Below are positions 17,920-24,526 of a stretch of 30,613 nucleotides of DNA, one piece after another. Both the position numbers and the translations under genes were made by a program. Numbering within the stretch: position 1 is the first letter of the stretch; each line of letters starts with the position of its first letter. This stretch comes from an uncultured Saprospiraceae bacterium (GTDB lineage Bacteria > Bacteroidota > Bacteroidia > Chitinophagales > Saprospiraceae), in NCBI GenBank assembly GCA_937973565.1, contig CALJKQ010000052.1:1-30613 (forward strand), written 5' to 3'. The notes under the pieces were generated by a model, which was not told the DNA's origin, did not search any database, and worked only from the letters and a program-made list of their open reading frames with translations.

Positions 17920-18708
17920 GTGAATCTGTCGGAACTAAAAGAGATATTGGATCAGAAGTATGATCAGTATCATAGAAAGGGCTTTATTGAGCACGACCCC
18001 ATTTCTATTCCGCATAGTTATTCGCATCACAAGGATATAGAAATTACAGCTTTTATCACAGCTACCATTTCCTGGGGAAATCGCAAAAGCATCATAAAAA
18101 GTGCTGAGGAACTCTTCAGAAGGATGGATAGCGCCCCCTTTGAGTTTATAGCAAATCACACACAAGCTGATCTTAAAAAGTTGCACCAATGGGGGCACCG
18201 TACATTTCAAACCGATGATTTATTGGGATTTGTACATTTTTTGAACCTTCACTACAAACAACATGCGAGCCTGGAGGAGGCTTTTCTTCACGAAGGAAAA
18301 TTCATTTCTGTGGAGCAATCTTTAATTGGATTGGGAGAAAAAATGTTTGCGCAAACGGATCACATGTTATCAAGAACAAGGAAGCATGTAAGCAATCCGG
18401 CACGCGGTTCTGCATGTAAACGATTAAATATGCTTTTGCGGTGGATGGTAAGACCGGCCGAAGGGGGAGTAGATTTTGGACTATGGCAAAAAATCCCTAA
18501 AAAAGCATTAATGATGCCATTGGATGTCCATGTGGATAGGGTAGCACGCAGTCTGGGTATGTTACAAAGAAAACAAAGCGATTGGAAAAGCGTAGAAGAA
18601 TTGACAGCATTTTGCCGAAAACTGGATAATAAGGATCCGGTTAAATATGACTATGCTTTATTCGGGATGGGTATTGAACAAAAAAAAATCAGCCCTGACA
18701 TTCTTTAA
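17920..18708 (+). CDS. TIGR02757/DUF2400 family protein
   Basis: 262 residues. Segments typical of this conserved family are visible: DPISIPHSYSHHKDIEITAF near 25-45, ATISWGNRKSIIKSAEELFRRMD near 48-70, RTFQTDDLLGFVHFL near 92-106, SACKRLNMLLRWMVRP near 164-179, GVDFGLWQKIPKKALMMPLD near 183-202 with VHVDRVARSLGML following, and DPVKYDYALFGMGIE near the end. The family is all-helical and thought to resemble HhH-GPD DNA glycosylase folds, but its function is unknown to me. The GTG at 17920 was chosen because it begins the first conserved helix (LSELKEILDQKY) 15 nt after infB, so it is likely the last gene of the rimP operon. No better ATG start exists. Confidence 0.85.
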   Translation: MNLSELKEILDQKYDQYHRKGFIEHDPISIPHSYSHHKDIEITAFITATISWGNRKSIIKSAEELFRRMDSAPFEFIANHTQADLKKLHQWGHRTFQTDDLLGFVHFLNLHYKQHASLEEAFLHEGKFISVEQSLIGLGEKMFAQTDHMLSRTRKHVSNPARGSACKRLNMLLRWMVRPAEGGVDFGLWQKIPKKALMMPLDVHVDRVARSLGMLQRKQSDWKSVEELTAFCRKLDNKDPVKYDYALFGMGIEQKKISPDIL

Positions 18709-18722
18709 TACCAAGGCTGATT
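18687..18722 (-). terminator. Hairpin at the 3' end of the TIGR02757 gene, oriented as a minus-strand terminator
   Basis: AATCAGCC (18687-18694) pairs with GGCTGATT (18715-18722) around a 20-nt loop that contains the plus-strand stop codon. The T-run lies on the minus-strand side (complement of the A-run at 18681-18688). It therefore fits a backup terminator for leftward transcripts better than one for the rimP operon. The long loop lowers confidence. Confidence 0.4.
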
Positions 18723-18770
18723 CTAAAACTTAAAAGCACAATATTATATCTTGAGTTAAATAACTTTCAT

Positions 18771-18810
18771 AAAAAATAACCCACAACTACTTTAAGAAAT
18801 GTGGGTTATT
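18771..18810 (-). terminator. Strong terminator for the leftward 44-codon ORF transcript
   Basis: A perfect 11-bp stem, AATAACCCACA (18775-18785) with TGTGGGTTATT (18800-18810), closes a 14-nt loop. Read on the minus strand the right arm is followed by T residues (complement of the A-run at 18771-18776). It sits about 80 nt past the stop of the small ORF at 18889-19023 and defines a leftward transcript of about 280 nt. Confidence 0.7.
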
Positions 18811-18888
18811 AAAAACTTACACTTACAGCACAATATATTAATAGTCAATATATTATTCGTTTTTAACAACCTCCTTTTAAGAGGTTTA

Positions 18889-19023
18889 TTAAAGGCCTGT
18901 ACCGTCTTCATCTCCTACCCAGTCCATATAAAAAGACTTAGTAGTCTGTGGCATGTTATTGAATTCAGTCGAAGATGAAATAAGGCCAAGAGCCATCAAA
19001 AGTCCAATTACATAAGCTACCAT
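18889..19023 (-). CDS. Small secreted or membrane peptide (44 aa), not recognised
   Basis: A 44-codon ORF with ATG at 19023 and TAA at 18889-18891. Residues 1-18 are strongly hydrophobic (MVAYVIGLLMALGLISSS), like a signal or membrane segment but without the usual Lys/Arg at the N-terminus. A polar tail follows (TEFNNMPQTTKSFYMDWV), ending GDEDGTGL. The unit looks like a real gene: TAAATTTG -7 element at 19059-19066 with a leader of about 32 nt, the ORF, a small hairpin AACCTC/GAGGTT just past the stop, and a strong terminator at 18771-18810. I do not recognise the family. It is encoded divergently from the TPR-like protein at 19531. A processed export peptide of about 20-25 residues is a hypothesis only. 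Confidence 0.55.
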   Translation of the reverse strand: MVAYVIGLLMALGLISSSTEFNNMPQTTKSFYMDWVGDEDGTGL

Positions 19024-19058
19024 TTTAAAAAAATTTAATTGAGTTATAAAATCTACTG

Positions 19059-19066
19059 CAAATTTA
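19059..19066 (-). promoter_or_regulatory. -7 promoter element of the 44-codon ORF (TAAATTTG)
   Basis: Minus-strand TAAATTTG is a perfect TAnnTTTG match 35 nt before the ATG at 19023. A TTG lies 16 nt further upstream, slightly closer than the usual -33 spacing. Confidence 0.55.
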
Positions 19067-19135
19067 TTGCCAGATTATCACTCAAAAAATGACAGTTTAC
19101 TAATTGAAAATATGTCAAAAATAGACCGATTAATT

Positions 19136-19178
19136 GCTATTAATCACCTCAATATCTTCATAATGAGGTGATTATAGC
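19136..19178. repeat. Long intergenic stem-loop
   Basis: GCTATTAATCACCTC (19136-19150) pairs with GAGGTGATTATAGC (19165-19178): 14 bp with a single bulged T and a 14-nt loop. It stands alone in non-coding sequence between the small ORF and the TPR-like gene. It could end the hypothetical leftward RNA starting near 19356 or be a regulatory structure. No clean T-run follows directly on either strand. Confidence 0.5.
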
Positions 19179-19356
19179 AATCTAATTTGAAATAGTATTC
19201 TAAGTCTTCAATGCAAAATATTAGGATTACGGAGCATCCATAATAAAAATATCTTACACAGAAATTCTGTTAGATTTAAAACCCGCCTTTATTCATCATC
19301 TAGTTTATAAGAACTGCTAACGGAGCACACTTGGTATTATCTCCATTTCTTTCACA
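19140..19356 (-). ncRNA. Possible leftward small RNA (speculative)
   Basis: A perfect minus-strand TATCTTTG -7 element at 19360-19367 is followed by about 180 nt with no usable reading frame; the longest frames are under ten codons. The stretch contains the small palindrome ACAGA-AAT-TCTGT (19258-19270) and ends at the 14-bp stem-loop 19136-19178. Promoter, non-coding body and hairpin together suggest a small RNA. There is no family match I recognise and the -33 element is absent, so this is a candidate only. Confidence 0.25.
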
Positions 19357-19530
19357 ACACAAAGATATAAGCGGCAGTACGATTAAAAAATGCCAATTTA
19401 TATATTAAATACACAAGAAAAATTGGCCTAAAATTTGTATTCATAATTTATAACGTTCACAAAATCAAATCAATAATTGAATAAGATTTTGATTTTGATT
19501 TCATAAATCGATAAAAAGAATCGCATTAAC
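19179..19530. other. AT-rich intergenic stretch upstream of the TPR-like gene
   Basis: About 350 bases without a credible protein gene. Apart from the candidate small-RNA body, it holds a triple GATTTT direct repeat at about 19485-19499. The near-consensus TGATTTTG there is the only visible -7 candidate for the gene at 19531. The possible leftward -7 element lies at 19360-19367. Confidence 0.45.
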
Positions 19531-21054
19531 ATGAAAACCCTGCTGCCATTAATACAATTTTTAGTCCAAAATATTAAAAAATCGGACCTGCAGACCATTA
19601 ACAATAATTTGTCTGTGGAAGAGCGGGAGCTTTTCGATGGAATTTATCAAAAGAAGTATCAAACAGATATCCAGGCGGCTCAGGAAGTATTCAATATAAA
19701 GTCAAATACACCCAAATACCAAAAAATCAAAAAGCAGCTTACTGAGAAACTATACAATTCCGTACTTTTTATTACACCTTCCATTAAGGGAGTACCCAAA
19801 GAATTTGATGATTTTGTGGAAATTCACAAAGCGGGTGCGGTCTTGAATGTAATTGGCTATTTCACCAGACGGGATCTGACACTGCCTCTGATCGACCAGA
19901 CTTTTGACAATGCATACAAGTACTTTTTCCACAATGAAGTATTGTATATGGCCAATGTGTTGAGGTTGTATTACGGCATGACAGAGCCCAACATGTCAAA
20001 ATACAAATATTACACACAGATTTATGCAGAAACCATAGACCACCTGCATTGGGAAAACAAGTCTACTTTGTATTATGAATCCATCAACCTGCAGTTTGGT
20101 AAAAATAAAAAGGTAAACAAAGAATTGATGGTTGCCGAGATTGAGGGTTACCTTGCTGAATTGAGGCCATTTGAAAATAAAATAAGATCCCTTAAATTTC
20201 ATCGTAATTTTTACAACCTGAATATGGTTTACCACCATATTCAAAATCAGTATGACAAGGTTATTGAGTATTGTGATCAATTGCTTAAATACATCGAAAT
20301 AATCAGCTTCCCATCTCTGGTAATTAAAAGAAATGCGATAAGGCAGAAGGCCGAGCACCTTGTGCTACTCAATCGCTATGATGAAGCATTAATTGAAACA
20401 GAAAAAATCATTGCACTGGAAGCGGAAGGCACATCACTGTGGATCAATGCCTATAAAATGCTACTGCTTATATATCTGAACAAAAGAGACTTTTTAAAGG
20501 CAGATGGCATTTATACGATGCTCATTAACAACGTCAATTTTGGTAAAGCGGTAAGTGCCTATAAAAGGCAAATCGCACTCATCGGTGTATATTTATATGT
20601 ATTTCGCCTGATGAATATTATTCCCGGATATAAGGAAGGGCAAAAATCTGAAATCAGGAAATACATCAGCGAATATCCTGAATTTACACGCGATAAAGCA
20701 TCTATGAATATACCTATCATCATTGCCCAGCTCCTGGAAGCCATCGTTTTAAAACGCGAGGGAGAAATCATCGACAGAATGGATGCATTAAAAAAATACT
20801 CCAGCAGGTACATTACCAAAAGCGACAGTATTCGAAGCAACTGTTTCATCAACATGCTTTTGGAGGTTGTACGCAACAACTTTCACGTTGTGGCTATAGA
20901 GCGGCATGCAAAAAAATATCATTCCAAGTTATTGGCCAATCCCAAACTGACTTCTGACGAAGCTGCTGAAGTGGAATTTATTCCTTACGAAAACCTATGG
21001 GAAATTATCATAAACTATTTGAAGCACCGCAGGATGCAGGATATGAAAAGATAA
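19531..21054 (+). CDS. Cytoplasmic helical-repeat (TPR-like) protein, function unknown
   Basis: 507 residues with no signal peptide or membrane segment. The N-terminal region (about 1-90) has a compact helical pattern, ELFDGIYQKKYQTD.QAAQEVF followed by TPKYQKIKKQLTEKLYNSVLFI, which looks like a small dimerisation or nucleic-acid-binding helical domain. The remainder (about 95-500) is a run of amphipathic helix pairs resembling tetratricopeptide repeats, clearest at LLNRYDEALIETEKIIALEA near 284-303 and LLIYLNKRDFLKADGIYTML near 312-331. I do not recognise a named family; I have the impression that such proteins recur in Bacteroidota, but cannot confirm it here. TPR arrays bind peptides or partner proteins. 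It follows a divergently transcribed small peptide ORF and converges with the acyltransferase gene, 15 bp between stops. An RRNPP-like peptide-sensing role is conjecture. Confidence 0.75.
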   Translation: MKTLLPLIQFLVQNIKKSDLQTINNNLSVEERELFDGIYQKKYQTDIQAAQEVFNIKSNTPKYQKIKKQLTEKLYNSVLFITPSIKGVPKEFDDFVEIHKAGAVLNVIGYFTRRDLTLPLIDQTFDNAYKYFFHNEVLYMANVLRLYYGMTEPNMSKYKYYTQIYAETIDHLHWENKSTLYYESINLQFGKNKKVNKELMVAEIEGYLAELRPFENKIRSLKFHRNFYNLNMVYHHIQNQYDKVIEYCDQLLKYIEIISFPSLVIKRNAIRQKAEHLVLLNRYDEALIETEKIIALEAEGTSLWINAYKMLLLIYLNKRDFLKADGIYTMLINNVNFGKAVSAYKRQIALIGVYLYVFRLMNIIPGYKEGQKSEIRKYISEYPEFTRDKASMNIPIIIAQLLEAIVLKREGEIIDRMDALKKYSSRYITKSDSIRSNCFINMLLEVVRNNFHVVAIERHAKKYHSKLLANPKLTSDEAAEVEFIPYENLWEIIINYLKHRRMQDMKR

Positions 21055-21069
21055 GCTTTTTATTAAATT

Positions 21070-21699
21070 TTACGAATTCAGCAATTCCTCCAGGTTGTTA
21101 AAAAATTGGCCCGCATGGAAACCGTCAGCAAGCGCATGGTGTAAGTGTAAGGAAACCGACATATATTCCCTTCCATTCTCCTCCGTTATTTTGCCTACGG
21201 AAATTTTCGGTACACTATCTCCACTATTTAAAGACCCAGCATGACTCAAATGGGTGAAATTAACCCAGGGTATCGCCGAAAAATGTATCACATCCTCTCT
21301 GCCGGTATCCGGTCTTAAACACAGACCGCTATTGGAACGTATATGGTCAATTTCTTTAAGGGCTCTTGGTAAAAAAATATCAAAATTTTCATCGTACTCC
21401 ATAAAACTGAAACCAAAGGTGCCGTCGTCCCTGCCAATGGTAGGCGAAACATGGATCTTGGGCTCGACCCTTACTTTTTCTCCTTCGATTCGGTATTTAA
21501 AATTATCAATACCATTGCAGGCTACCAGACATTTGTGCAGGTAATAGATAAAAAAGGGTATTTCTGCTTTACGGCAATATTTCCTGCCTGCCGTACATTC
21601 AATCGAACGCACGAGGCCAAAGTAGGGAAGGTCCATGTTTTTAAAAAAACCAAAGTGTTCCTTTCGGTTCCATGTCGCAATATCAAGGTATAAACTCAT
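21070..21699 (-). CDS. CatA-like acyltransferase (chloramphenicol acetyltransferase fold)
   Basis: 209 residues, matching the length of type A chloramphenicol acetyltransferases. The catalytic signature HHALADGFHAGQF begins at residue 187: the second His (188) is the expected general base and Asp192 the structural aspartate. Upstream segments fit the trimeric fold: WNRKEHFGFFKNMDLPYFGL near 10-29, FFIYYLHKCLVACN near 49-62, FKYRIEGEKV near 67-76, and SAIPWVNFTHLSHA near 142-155. Many chromosomal Bacteroidota copies have unknown acyl acceptors, so a resistance role is not established. The ATG at 21699 lies 1 nt after the stop of the HAD hydrolase gene, indicating an operon with translational coupling. 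Confidence 0.85.
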   Translation of the reverse strand: MSLYLDIATWNRKEHFGFFKNMDLPYFGLVRSIECTAGRKYCRKAEIPFFIYYLHKCLVACNGIDNFKYRIEGEKVRVEPKIHVSPTIGRDDGTFGFSFMEYDENFDIFLPRALKEIDHIRSNSGLCLRPDTGREDVIHFSAIPWVNFTHLSHAGSLNSGDSVPKISVGKITEENGREYMSVSLHLHHALADGFHAGQFFNNLEELLNS

Positions 21700-21700
21700 T

Positions 21701-22399
21701 TTACAGGAAGTTGAGCAGCTCGGCTATTTTGTCTTTCTGGAAGAACCGTTCATTGTCAATGCTCACATCAATGGCTTCATGTGCCCAGGTAGTATGGTAG
21801 GGAATATGGATGCCATAGCCACCTATGTTCAGCACAGGCAACACATCGGATTTAAGGGAGTTGCCTACCATCATGAATTGATCGGGCTGAATGTCCAGGT
21901 GTTTGATCAGTTTTTGATAATCTTCCTCTTTTTTTTCTGTCATTATTTCAATATGGTGAAAAAAAGGAGCGAGTCCTGACTTTTTCAATTTTCTCTCCTG
22001 ATCCAGCAAATCGCCTTTGGTGGCCACAACCAATTTGTATTTTCTTGACAAGGATGCCAGTACAATCTCAACGTCCTCCAGCAGAGTAACCGGTTTGCTC
22101 AGCATGGTTTTTCCGAGATGAATGATCTCGACAATGGCAGACAAGGGGAGGTGGTGATCGGTTTCACGGATAGCGGTTTCAATCATTGAAAGCACAAATG
22201 CCTTTATACCATAGCCATACAAAGGAAGGTTGTCAATTTCTGTTTTTAACAACGCCCTCAATGTGCTGTGTGGGGGAAGATAATTTTCCAACAGGGCTAC
22301 AAACTGCTCCTCTGCTTCCCGAAAATAGGTCTCATTGTCCCAGAGCGTATCATCGGCATCAAAAGCAATAACCTTAAGTGAATTAAAAATGATTTCCAT
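21701..22399 (-). CDS. HAD-family phosphohydrolase
   Basis: 232 residues from ATG 22399. HAD motif I is FDADDTLWDN, with nucleophile Asp14 and acid/base Asp16. Motif II is the Thr in LVVATKGD, motif III is likely a Lys in KKEEDYQKLIK, and motif IV is MMVGNSLKSDVLP. A helical cap (about 25-95) follows motif I, as in subclass I phosphatases. Substrates of such enzymes are small phosphorylated metabolites; the specific one is not predictable here. A longer frame from TTG 22438 is rejected because a TAATTTTG -7 element sits at 22403-22410, inside that extension and 3 nt before the ATG. The gene heads a two-gene operon with the CatA-like enzyme. Confidence 0.9.
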   Translation of the reverse strand: MEIIFNSLKVIAFDADDTLWDNETYFREAEEQFVALLENYLPPHSTLRALLKTEIDNLPLYGYGIKAFVLSMIETAIRETDHHLPLSAIVEIIHLGKTMLSKPVTLLEDVEIVLASLSRKYKLVVATKGDLLDQERKLKKSGLAPFFHHIEIMTEKKEEDYQKLIKHLDIQPDQFMMVGNSLKSDVLPVLNIGGYGIHIPYHTTWAHEAIDVSIDNERFFQKDKIAELLNFL

Positions 22400-22402
22400 A
22401 CC

Positions 22403-22410
22403 CAAAATTA
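22403..22410 (-). promoter_or_regulatory. -7 promoter element of the HAD/CatA-like operon (TAATTTTG)
   Basis: Minus-strand TAATTTTG is followed by GGT and then the ATG at 22399. If transcription starts about 4 nt after the box, the mRNA begins at or beside the start codon. Confidence 0.55.
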
Positions 22411-22477
22411 TAAAAAGAATTGTATTGATCAGAGACAACTCTCTTTTTGCCTATACATTTTTAGATTAAAAATAAAG

Positions 22478-22485
22478 TATCTTTG
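22478..22485 (+). promoter_or_regulatory. -7 promoter element of the EamA transporter gene (TATCTTTG)
   Basis: TATCTTTG is followed by GTGCC and the ATG at 22491, again predicting a leaderless or one-to-two-nucleotide leader. It is divergent from the HAD operon promoter, with 67 bp between the two boxes. Confidence 0.6.
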
Positions 22486-22490
22486 GTGCC

Positions 22491-23372
22491 ATGAGTTCAA
22501 AAAATGAAATAGGCTGGTCAAGTTGGCTTCAGCTGATCGTCCTCGGCATTATTTGGGGAAGTTCTTTTATCCTGATTAAAAGATCTCTGGTGGCACTTTC
22601 TCCTGTAGAAGTGGCCTCTTTCAGAATTGCCATTGCCTGCCTTGCGCTGCTGCCATTTGTTGTCGTCCGATATAATAGCATTGACTGGTCTTCCTGGCAC
22701 AAATTTTTATTTGTTGGTCTCACCACGACCGGCATTCCTTCATTTTGTTTTGCTTTTGCCCAAACCCATGTAGACAGTGCCACAGCAGGTATCCTCAATT
22801 CGCTTACGCCCATTTTTACACTATTGATCAGTGTGTGGATGTTTAAAGCACCTTTTGAATGGGGAAAATTGCTGGGTGTGTTGATCGGCTTTCTGGGAGC
22901 CGGCATGTTGGTTTACAATTCAGGGGGAGGGGTGCATGGCAATAGTATCTTTTACAGCCTTCTCATTTTGATAGCCACCCTGTGTTATGGATTCAATGCC
23001 AATGCTGTCAAACAGTTTTTCCCAACCACCAATTCTGTAACTGTTTCAGCAGTTGCCTTTGTCATGGTAGGTTTGCCGGCTTTGCTGTTTCTCTTGTTTT
23101 CCGGTACATTATCAAAAGTAGTTTTCGACACATCCGCCCATTATTCTCTTTTGGCGGTTACCGTTCTTTCTTTACTGTGTACAGTTCTTGCCAATATTAT
23201 CTTCTATAAGCTGATCCAGAACACCAATGCTGTTTTTGGTTCTACCGTTACTTTTTTAATTCCCGTAGTGGCATCCATTTGGGGTTTAATTGATGGAGAG
23301 GACTTTGGGGTCTTTCATGTGATTGCTATGGTTTGCATACTGGTGGCATTGCTGATCATCCGAAGAAAATAA
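22491..23372 (+). CDS. EamA/DMT-superfamily permease
   Basis: 293 residues with about ten transmembrane helices arranged as two EamA repeats. The first repeat (about 12-143) opens with LIVLGIIWGSSFILIKRSL and contains FCFAFAQTHVDSATAGILNSLTPIFTLLIS, the usual helix 3-4 region. The second repeat (about 154-291) ends FGSTVTFLIPVVASIWGLIDGEDFG then VALLIIRRK. The superfamily exports or exchanges amino acids, nucleobases and other small metabolites; the substrate cannot be told. The ATG at 22491 gives a short cytoplasmic N-terminus. It stands alone and converges with the TrpF-like gene, 5 bp between stops. Confidence 0.92.
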   Translation: MSSKNEIGWSSWLQLIVLGIIWGSSFILIKRSLVALSPVEVASFRIAIACLALLPFVVVRYNSIDWSSWHKFLFVGLTTTGIPSFCFAFAQTHVDSATAGILNSLTPIFTLLISVWMFKAPFEWGKLLGVLIGFLGAGMLVYNSGGGVHGNSIFYSLLILIATLCYGFNANAVKQFFPTTNSVTVSAVAFVMVGLPALLFLLFSGTLSKVVFDTSAHYSLLAVTVLSLLCTVLANIIFYKLIQNTNAVFGSTVTFLIPVVASIWGLIDGEDFGVFHVIAMVCILVALLIIRRK

Positions 23373-23377
23373 CTAAG

Positions 23378-23920
23378 TTAAAAACCCAACTTCTCAAACA
23401 AGGCATCGATGGTATCAAACGACTTGATCCCCGGTCTATCTTCTATGCCGGCTCTTATCAGTAAGCCAAAATGATCATGTCCGGATAATGCGTTAATCCA
23501 ATCGTCTGAAATAGAGTGGAGGTCGAAATAATAAAAACTATCTCCGCTAGGGACATACACTTTTGGATCGAAGTCATCGAAATTATCTAATGTGTTTACT
23601 TGTACAACAAACGTTCCGGGATAGGCCGGCATTTGGCCGAAAGGAATGGTGTAAATCTGCCTTTTTTCTACCTCAGATAATGAAGAATAGGGTTGCAACC
23701 AAAAGTCCATGTCGCTTTCAAGAAATAGCTTTTTTGCCTGCATAGGACCCATTTCTTTGGATGGTTCTGCTACTGACAAGGGACCTAAAATCCATTCTTT
23801 TATGGCTTTAATTGCGGGGAGATTTTCCGCGTTTACTTCAAAACCGGCCAAGTCTACCTGCATCGCTGCAAAATACCTTGCAACGGTGAGATCTTTGATT
23901 CCGGAAGCATAAATTTTCAT
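23378..23920 (-). CDS. TrpF-like (phosphoribosylanthranilate isomerase-like) protein lacking the catalytic cysteine
   Basis: 180 residues. The N-terminus MKIYASGIKDLTVARYFAAM aligns with the TrpF opening (K-I-C-G-I-T...A). The C-terminus LLIRAGIEDRPGIKSFDTID resembles the S-G-V-E-x-x-P-G-x-K-D end of TrpF, both parts of a TIM barrel. TrpF isomerises PRA to CdRP in tryptophan synthesis using a Cys base and an Asp acid. Here the Cys position is Ser6, and the glycine phosphate-binding loop is not evident; the Asp in YFDLHS may match the acid. No other trp gene is nearby, so catalysis of the TrpF reaction is doubtful. Three ATGs in tandem (23926, 23923, 23920) follow the -7 box; the third gives the family-like start. 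One or two extra Met are possible. Confidence 0.65.
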   Translation of the reverse strand: MKIYASGIKDLTVARYFAAMQVDLAGFEVNAENLPAIKAIKEWILGPLSVAEPSKEMGPMQAKKLFLESDMDFWLQPYSSLSEVEKRQIYTIPFGQMPAYPGTFVVQVNTLDNFDDFDPKVYVPSGDSFYYFDLHSISDDWINALSGHDHFGLLIRAGIEDRPGIKSFDTIDALFEKLGF

Positions 23921-23927
23921 CATCATG

Positions 23928-23935
23928 CAAAGATA
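23928..23935 (-). promoter_or_regulatory. -7 promoter element of the TrpF-like gene (TATCTTTG)
   Basis: Minus-strand TATCTTTG is separated by a single base from three consecutive ATG codons. A start point about 4 nt downstream would fall within the first ATG, so the transcript probably begins right at the second or third ATG. Confidence 0.6.
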
Positions 23936-24043
23936 CAATTCTTGTGAGTCCTAATTTCGTCACAATGGGTGGCATCGTGGATAAAATCATTTTTATAATA
24001 AAATGTCCGATAAAAAGTAACTGTATGTTTTTTTTCATCAAAT

Positions 24044-24526
24044 TTGTCCTTTGAAAAACGAAAACCAGTGGCAAAAAAACCAAAATACATCGTCAAAGAA
24101 TCTCCTGTTCATGGCAGGGGCGTTTTTGCAGCAAAAGATATTAAAAAAGGCAAAAAAATCATTGAATATACCGGCAATATCATTTCCTGGGAGGAGGCAA
24201 ATAAAAGATTTGTCGACAACGATGGGCATTCTTTCACCATGTTTTTCGGAATAGATGAAGAACGGGTGATAGATGGCGCCGACAATGGAAATGAAGCCCG
24301 ATATATCAACCATAGCTGTAAACCCAACTGTGTTGCCAAAAATAAAGATGGGCGAATTTTCATTTATGCCAAGAAGAACATAAAAGAAGGCAAAGAACTC
24401 TTTTACGATTACAGGTTGGAAATTGAGGGAAAAATCACCAAAAAAATCCTCAAAAAGTACGCATGTTTTTGTGGTGCCAAAAATTGCAGAGGCACCCAAC
24501 TCGATGTGGAAAAGAAAAAAGATTAA
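24044..24526 (+). CDS. SET-domain protein lysine methyltransferase with post-SET zinc motif
   Basis: 160 residues, essentially one SET domain. It has the SAM-binding start SPVHGRGVFAAKDIKKGKKI (20-39), EYTGNIIS (41-48), the core ARYINHSCKPNC (85-96, NHSC motif), the catalytic-site tyrosine segment EGKELFYDYR (115-124), and a post-SET CFCGAKNCRG (141-150). Cys141, 143 and 148 with Cys92 should bind zinc. SET enzymes transfer methyl groups from SAM to lysines, classically on histones, so a bacterial target protein is unknown. A TTG at 24044 or a GTG at 24068 could start it; both keep the whole domain. No perfect -7 box precedes it. Its stop codon overlaps the stop of the convergent NTF2-like gene. 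Confidence 0.9.
   Translation: MSFEKRKPVAKKPKYIVKESPVHGRGVFAAKDIKKGKKIIEYTGNIISWEEANKRFVDNDGHSFTMFFGIDEERVIDGADNGNEARYINHSCKPNCVAKNKDGRIFIYAKKNIKEGKELFYDYRLEIEGKITKKILKKYACFCGAKNCRGTQLDVEKKKD

Noticed and set aside
19531..21054. TPR-like protein as a classical RRNPP regulator
   Set aside because: No convincing helix-turn-helix of the RRNPP type can be read in the first 70 residues, so assignment to that family is not claimed; only the analogy is reported.
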